Source: JADCRZ01 sp037718865
GTDB lineage: Bacteria > Bacteroidota > Bacteroidia > Chitinophagales > Chitinophagaceae
Assembly: GCA_037718865.1 (NCBI GenBank)
Contig: JBBJMP010000020.1
Location: forward strand, 1-64,000
Direction of reading: 5' to 3'
Length of the DNA: 64,000 nucleotides
A program made the position numbers and the translations under genes. This document shows, one piece after another, positions 33,522 through 42,355 of this stretch. The number at the start of each line of letters is the position of its first letter. Positions within the stretch are counted from its first letter, which is position 1. The notes under the pieces are model-generated. The model was given only the letters and a program-made list of their open reading frames with translations, did no database searches and was not told the DNA's origin.

Positions 33522-34946
33522 TTAGCTGGACGTGGAAGCGTTCCTGTTGGCAACAGCGATATAATACAATGGGATTCCCATTAAGGCAATGATCAATCCC
33601 GGCCAGGTAAAACCAGGTTTATAAATGATCAGCAATATACAGAATGAAATGCCCATTGCGATATAGATGGCAGGTAAAACCGGGTAACCAAATGCTTTGT
33701 AAGGCCTGTCGGCATCCGGCCGCTTTTTTCTCAATATAAAAATCCCGGCAATGGTGAGCACATAAAAGATCACTACAATAAAAGAGACCATGTCGAGCAG
33801 GTCTCCATACCTCCCGCTTAAACAAAGAATAGCCGCTACCAGGCACTGAGCCCATAGCGCCCATTGAGGTACAGCCTGCTTATTAAGTATTCCGGCCTTT
33901 TTAAAGAACAGTCCATCCCTGGCCATGCTATAGTAAACCCTTGCCCCTGCAAGGATTAATCCGTTGTTACATCCAAAAGTCGATATCATGATCATTACCG
34001 CGATCACATAATTGCCAATGGGGCCAAAGATGGCATTCGAGGCTGCAACCGCTACCCTGTCGGCGGGTGCAAAGGCGATCTCCTGCAGCGTCAGCACACT
34101 TAAATACATAAAGTTAGCAGCTACATAGATAACGGTAACGATCAGCGTTCCCAGGAACAGACTAAGCCCTATGTTCCTTTTCGGATTTTTTATTTCCCCC
34201 GCAATGAAGGTCACGTTATTCCAAGCGTCACTGCTGAAAATAGACCCTACCATACCTGCCGCAATTGCCCCAAGCATAGCCATGCCGGTTAACAACTGAG
34301 TATCGTCCAACCCAAGTTTTTTCATCTCCCAGGCATTGGCCCAATTGGCGTTCCAAACCTCTGATTTGGCAGCAAGCAAAAAACCGAACGCAATTAAACC
34401 AAACAGGGACAATAATTTGATTACTGTGAATGAAGTCTGGATCAGCTTTCCCTCTTTTATTCCGCGTGTATTGATCCAGGTTAGAAAAACAATAAGCAGG
34501 ATAGAAACGATTTGTGCACCATATATTTTAAGCCACCCCAGGTTAAGCAATATATTTTCATCTGTCATTTCAAGGGCAGGAATAAAGTATCCGGCGAATT
34601 TAGAAAAAGCAACACCCACGGCAGCGATGGTCCCTGTTTGGATAACAGCAAAAAAACTCCAGCCATATAAAAATCCGGTTAACGGGTTAAAGGCTTCACG
34701 AAGGTAAACATACTGGCCGCCGGCCCTGGGGAACATGGCACTTAATTCTCCGTAACTCAATGCTGCTGTTAACGTCATAAATCCGGTTATTAACCATACA
34801 GCAATCAGCCAGCCTGCACTACCAACGTTTCTTGTTATGTCTGCGCTTACAATGAAAATTCCTGAACCGATCATCGAACCGGCTACAATCATGGTGGCAT
34901 CAAATAATCCCAGCGTTGGTTTGAAAGAAGTGTTTGGTTCGCTCAT
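33522..34946 (-). CDS. amino-acid permease (APC superfamily)
   Basis: A 474-residue inner-membrane transporter with about 12 hydrophobic segments. The first helix has the APC unwound motif GSMIGSGIFIVSADI, and PRAGGQYVYLREAFNP marks the next conserved region. The fold is that of LAT/GABA-type permeases; the substrate cannot be assigned. It sits 19 bases upstream of the heptose kinase gene on the same strand, which may be co-transcription without shared function. Confidence 0.88.
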   Translation of the reverse strand: MSEPNTSFKPTLGLFDATMIVAGSMIGSGIFIVSADITRNVGSAGWLIAVWLITGFMTLTAALSYGELSAMFPRAGGQYVYLREAFNPLTGFLYGWSFFAVIQTGTIAAVGVAFSKFAGYFIPALEMTDENILLNLGWLKIYGAQIVSILLIVFLTWINTRGIKEGKLIQTSFTVIKLLSLFGLIAFGFLLAAKSEVWNANWANAWEMKKLGLDDTQLLTGMAMLGAIAAGMVGSIFSSDAWNNVTFIAGEIKNPKRNIGLSLFLGTLIVTVIYVAANFMYLSVLTLQEIAFAPADRVAVAASNAIFGPIGNYVIAVMIMISTFGCNNGLILAGARVYYSMARDGLFFKKAGILNKQAVPQWALWAQCLVAAILCLSGRYGDLLDMVSFIVVIFYVLTIAGIFILRKKRPDADRPYKAFGYPVLPAIYIAMGISFCILLIIYKPGFTWPGLIIALMGIPLYYIAVANRNASTSS

Positions 34947-34978
34947 ACGGGTAAAATAAGATTGAAGATAATATTAAT

Positions 34979-35155
34979 GTGCGGATGTGCGAATGTGCGA
35001 ATAAGAACTTCTGCGCATTTCTAAGTTGCTAAACCCCTGGTTGGTGTTTTTTTGTACAACGGCTTCATAGCAACATGATTATTAATATGCAGAGCAACCG
35101 TTGTCGACCTAAATCAACGGGTCGTCACGTTGCTTGGTTCACCAACCACAGCCGA
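34979..35155. repeat. intergenic repeats upstream of the permease
   Basis: 34979-35003 is a TGTGC-type repeat. 35037-35155 is a larger form of the ggttggtg/caccaacc hairpin seen at 51085 and 52197, with about 90 bases between the arms. Nothing gene-like was found in this gap. Confidence 0.6.
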
Positions 35156-35194
35156 GAAAATATGTTGCACAAAAATTATTGAATGAAAATATAT

Positions 35195-35779
35195 CTATTT
35201 CTTTTTCTTATACGTAGCATTTAACCCACCTACGAGGTCAGACGTTATATTTGCAGACGTATCACGGTAAAAAATAAAATCAGGTTCGTAAGAAAGTATG
35301 TAAGAATAGGTTTGGTCTTTATTATACACTTTTATAAAATTCTCAATCTTCTTTTTTATATCCTTCTTAAATTCCATAGATTGTTTGGCAAAGCTTTCTT
35401 CCAGGGATTGTTTACGCACCTGGTAATTTTGCTGCATCTGTGCGTTTTCCCGTTGGGCTGCATCTGCTTCCGACTGAGACATGGAGGGCCCTTTTTGTTG
35501 CCACTCATTAACCTTCTTCTGATATGTTTTTTCTAATCCTGATAACTCTGCATTCATTGCCTTCTCCTTTTCTTTTAATTGTTCCAACGCGTCTTTAAAA
35601 TAACTGTAATTAGCCTGCAGAGAGTCCATTTCGAAATAACCTATGCGTGTATTTGGTTGAGCGGCGGCTGGTGCTTTCTTATTAGCAGCCATTTTATTTT
35701 TCAAATCGAAATGCAGGTAGAATAAAATACCTACCAGAATCAATAACAAAATATTCAATGCAATGGAAAGTTGCTTCAT
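35195..35779 (-). CDS. OmpH/Skp family periplasmic chaperone
   Basis: A 194-residue protein with one N-terminal hydrophobic segment (LNILLLILVGILFYLHF), either an uncleaved signal anchor or a signal peptide. A long alpha-helical coiled coil rich in Gln, Glu and Lys follows (about 65-160), with the OmpH pattern RIGYFEMDSLQANYSYFKDA before it and FIKVYNKDQTYSYILSYEPDFIFY after it. Skp proteins hold unfolded outer-membrane proteins in the periplasm. A TGTGC-type repeat (35826-35843) lies upstream. Confidence 0.85.
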   Translation of the reverse strand: MKQLSIALNILLLILVGILFYLHFDLKNKMAANKKAPAAAQPNTRIGYFEMDSLQANYSYFKDALEQLKEKEKAMNAELSGLEKTYQKKVNEWQQKGPSMSQSEADAAQRENAQMQQNYQVRKQSLEESFAKQSMEFKKDIKKKIENFIKVYNKDQTYSYILSYEPDFIFYRDTSANITSDLVGGLNATYKKKK

Positions 35780-35825
35780 GAAATATGTTTTACGTGAGAT
35801 GTTTTATGTAAGATGGAATTAATAA

Positions 35826-35843
35826 ATGTGCAAATGTGCAAAT
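35826..35843. repeat. TGTGC-type interspersed repeat
   Basis: tgtgcaaatgtgcaaatt between the Skp-like gene and rpoC; same family as 10826, 31271, 34979, 40478 and 44829. Confidence 0.65.
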
Positions 35844-35943
35844 TATAGTATACATCTCGCCTCTCACACCACAAAATTAATCCCTGATTAAATGACAAAA
35901 CAGTTTAACCCTTTTTTTAAGAATCCTTTAGGTAAGATTAAAT

Positions 35944-35974
35944 AAAAATAGGAAGTTGTACACTTCCTATTTTT
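35944..35974. terminator. rpoC intrinsic terminator, probably bidirectional
   Basis: aaaataggaagt (35945-35956) and acttcctatttt (35962-35973) form a perfect 12-base stem with a 5-base loop. The A-rich and T-rich edges give a T-run on either strand. It lies 28 bases after the rpoC stop codon. Confidence 0.75.
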
Positions 35975-36001
35975 ACTTTATCATATTGAAGCAAGCAAAT
36001 A

Positions 36002-39000
36002 TTATTCGTCGTCATCAAAACTCATCGCCTCACGGGTAGTTTGCAGCAGTTCATACTCCTCCTTGCTGCCAACGATCATGTTCTCAAAATCACGCAGTCC
36101 TGTGCCAGCCGGTATCGGATGACCGGTAATTACGTTTTCTTTTAAACCAAGCATCTCATCCGTTTTGCCCTGAATGGCCGCGGAGCTCAGTACCTTGGTC
36201 GTTTCCTGGAAGGATGCGGCGGATATCCAGCTTTGCGTTCCAAGTGATGCCTTGGTGATGCCCAGCAACAAAGGTTGCGAAGTAGCGGCATTGGCATCGC
36301 GGAATTCAGCCAGCTTTTTATCGTTTCTGCGAAGGATGGAATTTTCTTCCCGCACTTCGCGCAGACTTACGATTTGTCCCGCTTTCAGCTTGGTTGATTC
36401 ACCTGGATCAGTGACTACCTTTTTATCAAATATCCAATCGTTCTCATCCAAAAAATCCAATTTGTCAACGGTATCATCTTCAAGGAACCTGGTGTCTCCC
36501 GGATCAACGATGGTAATCTTACGCATCATCTGCCTTACGATCACTTCAATGTGTTTGTCGTTGATGCGCACCCCTTGCAAACGGTATACCTCCTGTATCT
36601 CATTCACGACATATTCCTGCACTGCAAACGGGCCTTTTATGGAAAGAATGTCTGAAGGCGCAGTTTGTCCGTCACTCATCGGAGTACCGGCTTTTACGAA
36701 GTCACCGTCCTGTGCAAGAATCTGGCGGGTTAATGGCACCAGGTATTTCCTGACTACTCCATCTTTGGCTTCAACGATGATCTCGCGGTTACCGCGTTTG
36801 ATGCTACCAAATGTCACTACTCCATCAATTTCGGAAACGATGGCAGGGTTACCAGGGTTACGTGCTTCGAATAATTCGGTTACCCTAGGCAGGCCACCGG
36901 TGATGTCTCTCAATTTTCCTAATACACGGGGTATCTTTACCAACACCTGGCCGGGCCTCACTTCGTCACCTTCTTCGACGACAATGTGAGAGCCTACCGG
37001 TAAGTTGTACGATTTGATCTCTTTACCTTCTACCAGCAGTGAAGGTATTTTGGTCTTATCTTTTGTATCGATGACCACTTTTTCGCGGTGGCCCGTCTGC
37101 TCGTCCGATTCTTCACGGAAGGTAACGCCTTCAATCACACTTTCCATTTTTACCGTTCCTCCAATCTCGGCTACAATTACATTATTGAACGGATCCCAGG
37201 TACAGATCACATCTCCTTTATATACAGTCTGACCGTCTTTTACGTTCAACGTGGCACCGTAAGGAACGTTATTGGTGATCAGCAGGCGGTCATTCTTAAC
37301 ATCCATTATCCTTACCTCGCCAGTACGACCTATAACAATATTTACTTTTTTACCCTCACTATTTTCAGTATTCACTGTGCGCAGGCCATCGAACTGGATA
37401 ACACCTTCAAACTTAGCCGGCAGTGTAGACTCAACCGATGCAGAACCGGCGACACCACCTACGTGGAAAGTTCTCAGGGTAAGCTGGGTTCCGGGCTCAC
37501 CGATAGACTGTGCAGCAATAATGCCTACTGCATCGCCTTTCTGTGCCGTATACCCGGTTGCCAGGTTTTTACCATAACATCTTACACAAACCCCACGTTT
37601 ACTTTCGCAGGTTAACACGGACCGTATCTCTACGGCTTCGATTCCGGCGTCTTCAATTTGCTTGGCAGAATCTTCTGTTATCTGCTCACCTGCTTCAACG
37701 ATCAATTTATCGGTGATCGGCTCATAAATGTTATGTAAAGAGGTCCGGCCAATAATCCGGTCAAATAACGGTTCAATTACGTCTTCATTATCTTTTAAAG
37801 CAGAAGTAGCAATACCTCTTAAGGTTCCGCAATCATCTTCATTAATGACCACATCCTGAGCTACGTCAACCAAACGACGGGTGAGGTAACCGGCATCAGC
37901 CGTTTTTAATGCGGTATCTGCCAGACCTTTCCGGGCACCGTGTGTGGAAATGAAGTAGTCCAATACATTTAGTCCTCCCTTAAAGTTCGAAAGGATCGGA
38001 TTCTCGATGATTTCGCTACCCGTGCTACCCGACTTTCTGGGTTTAGCCATCAATCCACGGATGCCGGCCAACTGCTTAATCTGCTGCTTGGAACCACGGG
38101 CTCCGCTATCCAGCATCATATATACGGAGTTAAAACCCTGCTTGTCACTCGCCAGTTCTTTGATCAGCGTTTCTGTAATGCGAGTATCCACGCGGCTCCA
38201 AATGTCAACGATCTGGTTATAACGTTCGTTGTTGGTGATCAATCCCATGTTATAGTTCTCCCAAACCTCGTCAACTTCTCCCTTTGCATTTTGCAGCAAC
38301 TCTTCTTTAGTATCCGGAATGATCAGGTCATTGATGTTGAACGACAATCCGCCGCGGAAAGCCATACGAAATCCCAGCTGTTTGATGTCATCCAGGAATT
38401 TCGCAGTAGAAGGAATATTAGTCCATTTTATGATATCACCAATGATCTCGCGCAATGATTTTTTGGTCAGTAAGGCATTGATATAACCCGCTCCTTTGGG
38501 AACGAATTGGTTAAAGATCACACGTCCAACCGTAGTTTCAATCCCCTTATTGATAAAAGTGCCGTCGTCATTACGCACATCAACCCGCACTTTTATGTTC
38601 GCGTGCAGATCGATCTGCTTTTCATTGTAGGCAATGATTACTTCCTCGGTAGAATAAAAAGATTTTCCCTCTCCTCTTACCTTTTCGGTTTCCGTTGACT
38701 TCTTGCCTTTGGTTATATAATAAAGACCTAACACCATGTCCTGGGAAGGAAGCGTGATAGGGGTACCATTTTGGGGATTAAGGATATTATGTGATGACAA
38801 CATCAGCAACTGGGCTTCAAGAACTGCTGCGTTACTCAATGGAACGTGTACCGCCATTTGGTCACCGTCAAAGTCGGCGTTGAAGGCCGTGGTAACCAGC
38901 GGGTGGAGCTGTATAGCTTTACCTTCAATCAGTTTAGGCTGAAAGGCCTGGATAGATAACCGGTGCAAAGTAGGGGCACGGTTAAGCATAACCGGGTGGC

Positions 39001-40294
39001 CCTTCAATATATTCTCGAGGATATCCCAGATGATAGCTTCTTTTTTATCTACCAATTTTCGAGCTGATTTGACTGTCTTAACGATCCCTCTTTCAATCAG
39101 CTTGCGAATAATAAACGGTTTAAATAGTTCGGCCGCCATATCTTTCGGTAATCCACACTCGTGGATCTTCAATTCTGGGCCAACCACGATTACTGAACGG
39201 CCCGAATAATCAACGCGTTTACCCAACAGGTTCTGACGGAAACGGCCCTGTTTACCTTTTAATACATCACTCAGCGATTTCAAGGCTCTTCCACCCTCGG
39301 CTTTAACCGCATTGGATTTGCGGCTGTTGTCGAACAACGAATCGATCGCTTCCTGCAACATCCTTTTTTCATTACGTAAGATCACCTCCGGTGCTTTGAT
39401 TTCCAGTAAACGCTTCAGACGGTTATTCCTGATGATTACCCGGCGGTAGAGATCGTTCAGGTCTGAAGAAGCGAAACGTCCCCCGTCTAATGGAACTAAC
39501 GGGCGGAGTTCAGGAGGTATAACAGGAATATATTGCATAACCATCCATTCCGGACGGTTGGTGATCCTGGTATTTGCATCACGGAAAGACTCAACAACAC
39601 TCAATCGCTTGAGAGCATCTGCTTTTCGCTGCTGGGATGTTTCCGTGGCAGCTGCATTACGCAGGTCGAATGATAGTTGGTCAAGGTCAATGCGCTGAAG
39701 CAAGTCATGAACCGCTTCGGCGCCCATCTTTGCAATGAATTTATTAGGGTCATCGTCTGGCAGGTACTGGTTATCTTTAGGCAATGCCTCCAGTATATCA
39801 AGATATTCTTCCTCTGTCAAAAGGTCACCGTAATTCTGGCCTTTGTCTGCCCGAAGGCCAGACTGAATAACAACAAAACGCTCGTAATAAACGATGGTCT
39901 CTAATTTTTTGGAACTCATTCCAAGCAAGTAGCCGATCTTATTAGGCAAACTTTTAAAATACCAGATGTGCACTACGGGAACCACCAGCTTTATATGGCC
40001 CATGCGTTCGCGTCTTACTTTTTTCTCCGTCACTTCTACTCCGCACCTGTCGCAAACTATGCCTTTATACCGGATGCGCTTATATTTACCGCAGGCACAT
40101 TCGTAATCTTTTACCGGACCAAAGATGCGTTCGCAGAATAAACCATCTCTTTCCGGCTTATAAGTACGGTAGTTAATGGTCTCAGGCTTTAAAACCTCCC
40201 CATATGACCTTTCGAGAATGCTGTCGGGAGAAGCAAGCCCAATGGTAATTTGGGAAAATGTGGCCCTTGGACGATTTTCTTTTTTAATAGCCAT
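36002..40294 (-). CDS. rpoC: DNA-directed RNA polymerase subunit beta'
   Basis: The 1430-residue catalytic clamp subunit. The N-terminal zinc site is C66, C68, C81, C84 (ECACGKYKRIRYKG and VCDRCG). The catalytic NADFDGD is at residues 472-478 with Mg-binding D474, D476 and D478. Trigger-loop and bridge-helix regions such as GIIAAQSIGEPGTQLTLRTF are present, as is the second zinc cluster (LTCESKRGVCVRCYGKN). Length and start are normal. Unusually, rpoB is not upstream: the gene has its own predicted promoter, a leader of about 160 bases and a mobile island directly behind the promoter. Confidence 0.98.
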   Translation of the reverse strand: MAIKKENRPRATFSQITIGLASPDSILERSYGEVLKPETINYRTYKPERDGLFCERIFGPVKDYECACGKYKRIRYKGIVCDRCGVEVTEKKVRRERMGHIKLVVPVVHIWYFKSLPNKIGYLLGMSSKKLETIVYYERFVVIQSGLRADKGQNYGDLLTEEEYLDILEALPKDNQYLPDDDPNKFIAKMGAEAVHDLLQRIDLDQLSFDLRNAAATETSQQRKADALKRLSVVESFRDANTRITNRPEWMVMQYIPVIPPELRPLVPLDGGRFASSDLNDLYRRVIIRNNRLKRLLEIKAPEVILRNEKRMLQEAIDSLFDNSRKSNAVKAEGGRALKSLSDVLKGKQGRFRQNLLGKRVDYSGRSVIVVGPELKIHECGLPKDMAAELFKPFIIRKLIERGIVKTVKSARKLVDKKEAIIWDILENILKGHPVMLNRAPTLHRLSIQAFQPKLIEGKAIQLHPLVTTAFNADFDGDQMAVHVPLSNAAVLEAQLLMLSSHNILNPQNGTPITLPSQDMVLGLYYITKGKKSTETEKVRGEGKSFYSTEEVIIAYNEKQIDLHANIKVRVDVRNDDGTFINKGIETTVGRVIFNQFVPKGAGYINALLTKKSLREIIGDIIKWTNIPSTAKFLDDIKQLGFRMAFRGGLSFNINDLIIPDTKEELLQNAKGEVDEVWENYNMGLITNNERYNQIVDIWSRVDTRITETLIKELASDKQGFNSVYMMLDSGARGSKQQIKQLAGIRGLMAKPRKSGSTGSEIIENPILSNFKGGLNVLDYFISTHGARKGLADTALKTADAGYLTRRLVDVAQDVVINEDDCGTLRGIATSALKDNEDVIEPLFDRIIGRTSLHNIYEPITDKLIVEAGEQITEDSAKQIEDAGIEAVEIRSVLTCESKRGVCVRCYGKNLATGYTAQKGDAVGIIAAQSIGEPGTQLTLRTFHVGGVAGSASVESTLPAKFEGVIQFDGLRTVNTENSEGKKVNIVIGRTGEVRIMDVKNDRLLITNNVPYGATLNVKDGQTVYKGDVICTWDPFNNVIVAEIGGTVKMESVIEGVTFREESDEQTGHREKVVIDTKDKTKIPSLLVEGKEIKSYNLPVGSHIVVEEGDEVRPGQVLVKIPRVLGKLRDITGGLPRVTELFEARNPGNPAIVSEIDGVVTFGSIKRGNREIIVEAKDGVVRKYLVPLTRQILAQDGDFVKAGTPMSDGQTAPSDILSIKGPFAVQEYVVNEIQEVYRLQGVRINDKHIEVIVRQMMRKITIVDPGDTRFLEDDTVDKLDFLDENDWIFDKKVVTDPGESTKLKAGQIVSLREVREENSILRRNDKKLAEFRDANAATSQPLLLGITKASLGTQSWISAASFQETTKVLSSAAIQGKTDEMLGLKENVITGHPIPAGTGLRDFENMIVGSKEEYELLQTTREAMSFDDDE

Positions 40295-40462
40295 ATTGTA
40301 GTAAGTAATTTTTTATGATGAACAAACACCTGCCTGAAGCGGGACAATTGAAGGGCACCCACCCTAAGGCGAACTCCTCAACAGTAGTTACTAGATTGTA
40401 ATTCAATAATTTAAGACAGAAAATCAAAAGTGGAAATGTCAATATACCTAAATTAAGGAGGG

Positions 40463-40494
40463 CAAAGGTAGAGAATAATGTGCAAATTTGCAAA
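40463..40494 (-). promoter_or_regulatory. predicted rpoC promoter
   Basis: On the minus strand TTTG (40494-40491), exactly 20 bases, then TACCTTTG (40470-40463): a full match to the Bacteroidota consensus. The -33 box lies inside a TGTGC-type repeat (40478-40500). The implied 5' leader is about 160 bases, with a GC-rich segment (ttagggtgggtgccctt) that may fold. The mobile island begins only 4-13 bases farther upstream. Confidence 0.65.
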
Positions 40495-40535
40495 TGCGCG
40501 AATTTGTGGTAGTGTATCAGTTTGCATTTTTATGC

Positions 40536-40568
40536 TTGACCGAATAAGCAAGTGTTTTTGTATATTTG
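40536..40568 (+). promoter_or_regulatory. promoter of the small basic cargo gene
   Basis: TTG at 40536-40538, a 22-base spacer and TATATTTG at 40561-40568, just inside the left island end and 4 bases before the ATG at 40573; a leaderless or nearly leaderless transcript is implied. Confidence 0.5.
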
Positions 40569-40572
40569 TTAC

Positions 40573-40803
40573 ATGGCAAAAAACAAACGTCCCACCGATT
40601 TAAACCAAAGAGCAAAAAGTATAGTTGATATTGCTACTGGTGAAAGCGAAGATACAAATTTAGATAATGGCAAAAATCCTGCTGCTGTCGCGTTAGGTAA
40701 GCTAGGCGGTAAAAAAGGCGGCAGGGCAAGGGCTAATAGCCTTACCCCTGAAAGACGTGCAGAAATAGCTAAGAAGGCTGCTGCTAAAAGATGGAAAAAA
40801 TAA
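40573..40803 (+). CDS. small basic Ala/Lys-rich protein
   Basis: A 76-residue protein. The N-terminal half is KRPTDLNQRAKSIVDIATGE, the middle is Gly/Lys-rich (LGKLGGKKGGRARA) and the tail is RRAEIAKKAAAKRWKK. I recognise this layout from many bacterial small proteins of unknown function with histone-H1-like tails; nucleic-acid binding is likely from the charge alone. The start is the ATG at 40573, because the longer frame begins with GTG upstream of the predicted promoter. It is the outermost left cargo gene of the island, convergent with the SecB-like gene. Confidence 0.7.
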   Translation: MAKNKRPTDLNQRAKSIVDIATGESEDTNLDNGKNPAAVALGKLGGKKGGRARANSLTPERRAEIAKKAAAKRWKK

Positions 40804-40816
40804 ATTCAAATGAATT

Positions 40817-41299
40817 TCAATTGATTTTTTTATTATCCACCATAATCGCAAGTTCTTTTGGCTGACTTTCATTTTGTAATTCTTCTTTAAAATCCTTCAT
40901 ATAAACTACCGGCATTATAGCATTATTTAGATAAGTTCCCCTTAATTCAGAAAAAATAACTCCCCTTGCAGTTGAAATTGATACCGGGTGAATAATTGCA
41001 GTTAAATTACGTGGCACATCGTATACCTTATTCTCATTTAATATAATATATTTTTTGAAATCTGAAACTCTAAATAAGCAAGCTATAATAAAACTAGCTA
41101 AATATTCTATCTTATCGCCAAATCGAATGTTTACAAAGACAAAAGGAATTACTAAATCGCTTTCTGCTCTTATTCGATTTTCAATCCTTATATCAAAGTT
41201 AAAAACAACACTTGTAAAATCTTTTGGAGTTTCTTCCATTTTCTTTGAAATAATCTGAATGCCAGTAAAGCGAAACTCTATCTGCGGTGTATCTTCCAT
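40817..41299 (-). CDS. SecB-like chaperone, probable third gene of a toxin-antitoxin-chaperone module
   Basis: A 160-residue beta-rich protein starting at the ATG at 41299 (a TTG at 41323 is less likely). The order of features follows SecB: an opening strand (IEFRFTGIQIIS), long central strands (VVFNFDIRIENRIRAESDLV and FGDKIEYLASFIIACLFRV), then a helix pair and return (VSISTARGVIFSELRGTYL, NAIMPVV), the last corresponding to the SecB segment with RG and AP-V. SecB-like proteins of TAC modules protect the paired antitoxin. The HigA-like gene originally ended 13 bases upstream; an IS1595-type insertion now separates them. Identification is by pattern, not by search. Confidence 0.55.
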   Translation of the reverse strand: MEDTPQIEFRFTGIQIISKKMEETPKDFTSVVFNFDIRIENRIRAESDLVIPFVFVNIRFGDKIEYLASFIIACLFRVSDFKKYIILNENKVYDVPRNLTAIIHPVSISTARGVIFSELRGTYLNNAIMPVVYMKDFKEELQNESQPKELAIMVDNKKIN

Positions 41300-41427
41300 T
41301 AATAATTTTATTTTATCCAGCAACAGAAAGGCTTAAATTTCCTTCTGTAGGATATACCTTAATTAATTTAATAGGGTTATCCAGATAGAGCGCAAAGCGA
41401 AGATAAGAAATAGACCTTAGCTAATAA

Positions 41428-41449
41428 ATTTAGTATATTTGTACTAAAT
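41428..41449. promoter_or_regulatory. palindrome over the IS1595-type transposase promoter
   Basis: atttagta (41428-41435) and tactaaat (41442-41449) are perfect 8-base inverted repeats overlapping TATATTTG (41434-41441), a full -7 box match 16 bases before the ATG. No clear -33 TTG. It may serve as a repression site or hairpin. Confidence 0.45.
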
Positions 41450-41457
41450 ATTTGAGT

Positions 41458-42345
41458 ATGTTTCAGGGAATCACCATTAGTGAGTTTAATAAGTTCTTTA
41501 CAAGTGAAGATGATTGCAGGCAGTATCTGTTTGATTTAAAATGGAATGACGGTTATCGATGCCGCAATTGCAATGGGAAGAAAAGCTGCAAAGGCAAGAC
41601 TCGGTTTCATTTGCGATGTACACAGTGCGGGTATGATGAATCTGTCACAGCACACACATTGTTTCACAAGATGAAGATCCCGCTGCTGAAGGCTTTTGGG
41701 ATTAACTTTCGGATCTCTGTGCGCAAAAAAGGAATGTCAACCATAGAATTGGCTAATGAATACGGCATCAATCAAAAATCTTCCTGGTTGTTTAAACGAA
41801 AGGCACAGGAGGCAATGGCAAGCAGCGGCAAACATCTTCTTAGTGGTCATGTAGAAGTGGATGAATTGATGATTGGGGGAGTAGATGAGGGCGAACGCGG
41901 AAGAAGCAAGGGAGATAAGAAGCTGGTAGTGATGGCAGTTGAAAAAGTACAAGGAGATAAAATAGGACGAGCCTATGCACAAACGATTGAAGATGCCAGT
42001 GCAGAAAGCTTTAAGCCTTTCTTCGAGAAATATATTGACAAAGATAACACCCAGATTAAGACGGATCAATGGAGGGGTTACTGGCCACTGGAAAGTGAAT
42101 TTGAAATCAAGCAAAAGCCCTCAAGTAAAGGGAAAAACTTTATGGGATTGCATTATTTAATCATGAATTTGAAAGGATGGCTAAGAGGTATACATCATAA
42201 GTGTTCAGAAAGATTCATGAACGGATATTTAGATGAATTCTTCTTCAGATTTAACCGGAGAAACTTTCTACCAACCATCTGGCACAAGCTGATTGAGAGA
42301 ATGATGCAACATGAACCCTACGCCTATAAAGCAAATGCGACTTAA
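41458..42345 (+). CDS. IS1595 family transposase
   Basis: A 295-residue transposase starting at the ATG at 41458 (a TTG two codons upstream is less likely). It has an N-terminal zinc ribbon (YRCRNCNGKKSCKG and LRCTQCGYDESVTAHT), a helix-turn-helix-like region (MSTIELANEYGINQKSSWLF) and an ISXO2-like DDE domain (VEVDELMIGGVDEGERGRSKG as first Asp region, IKTDQWRGYWPL, and the C-terminal FFFRFNRRNF). Nothing looks disrupted, so it is potentially active. Confidence 0.92.
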   Translation: MFQGITISEFNKFFTSEDDCRQYLFDLKWNDGYRCRNCNGKKSCKGKTRFHLRCTQCGYDESVTAHTLFHKMKIPLLKAFGINFRISVRKKGMSTIELANEYGINQKSSWLFKRKAQEAMASSGKHLLSGHVEVDELMIGGVDEGERGRSKGDKKLVVMAVEKVQGDKIGRAYAQTIEDASAESFKPFFEKYIDKDNTQIKTDQWRGYWPLESEFEIKQKPSSKGKNFMGLHYLIMNLKGWLRGIHHKCSERFMNGYLDEFFFRFNRRNFLPTIWHKLIERMMQHEPYAYKANAT

Positions 42346-42355
42346 ATGGATAACC

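Noticed and set aside
36174..36989. 271-codon plus-strand frame opposite rpoC
   Set aside because: Shadow of the highly conserved rpoC coding sequence.
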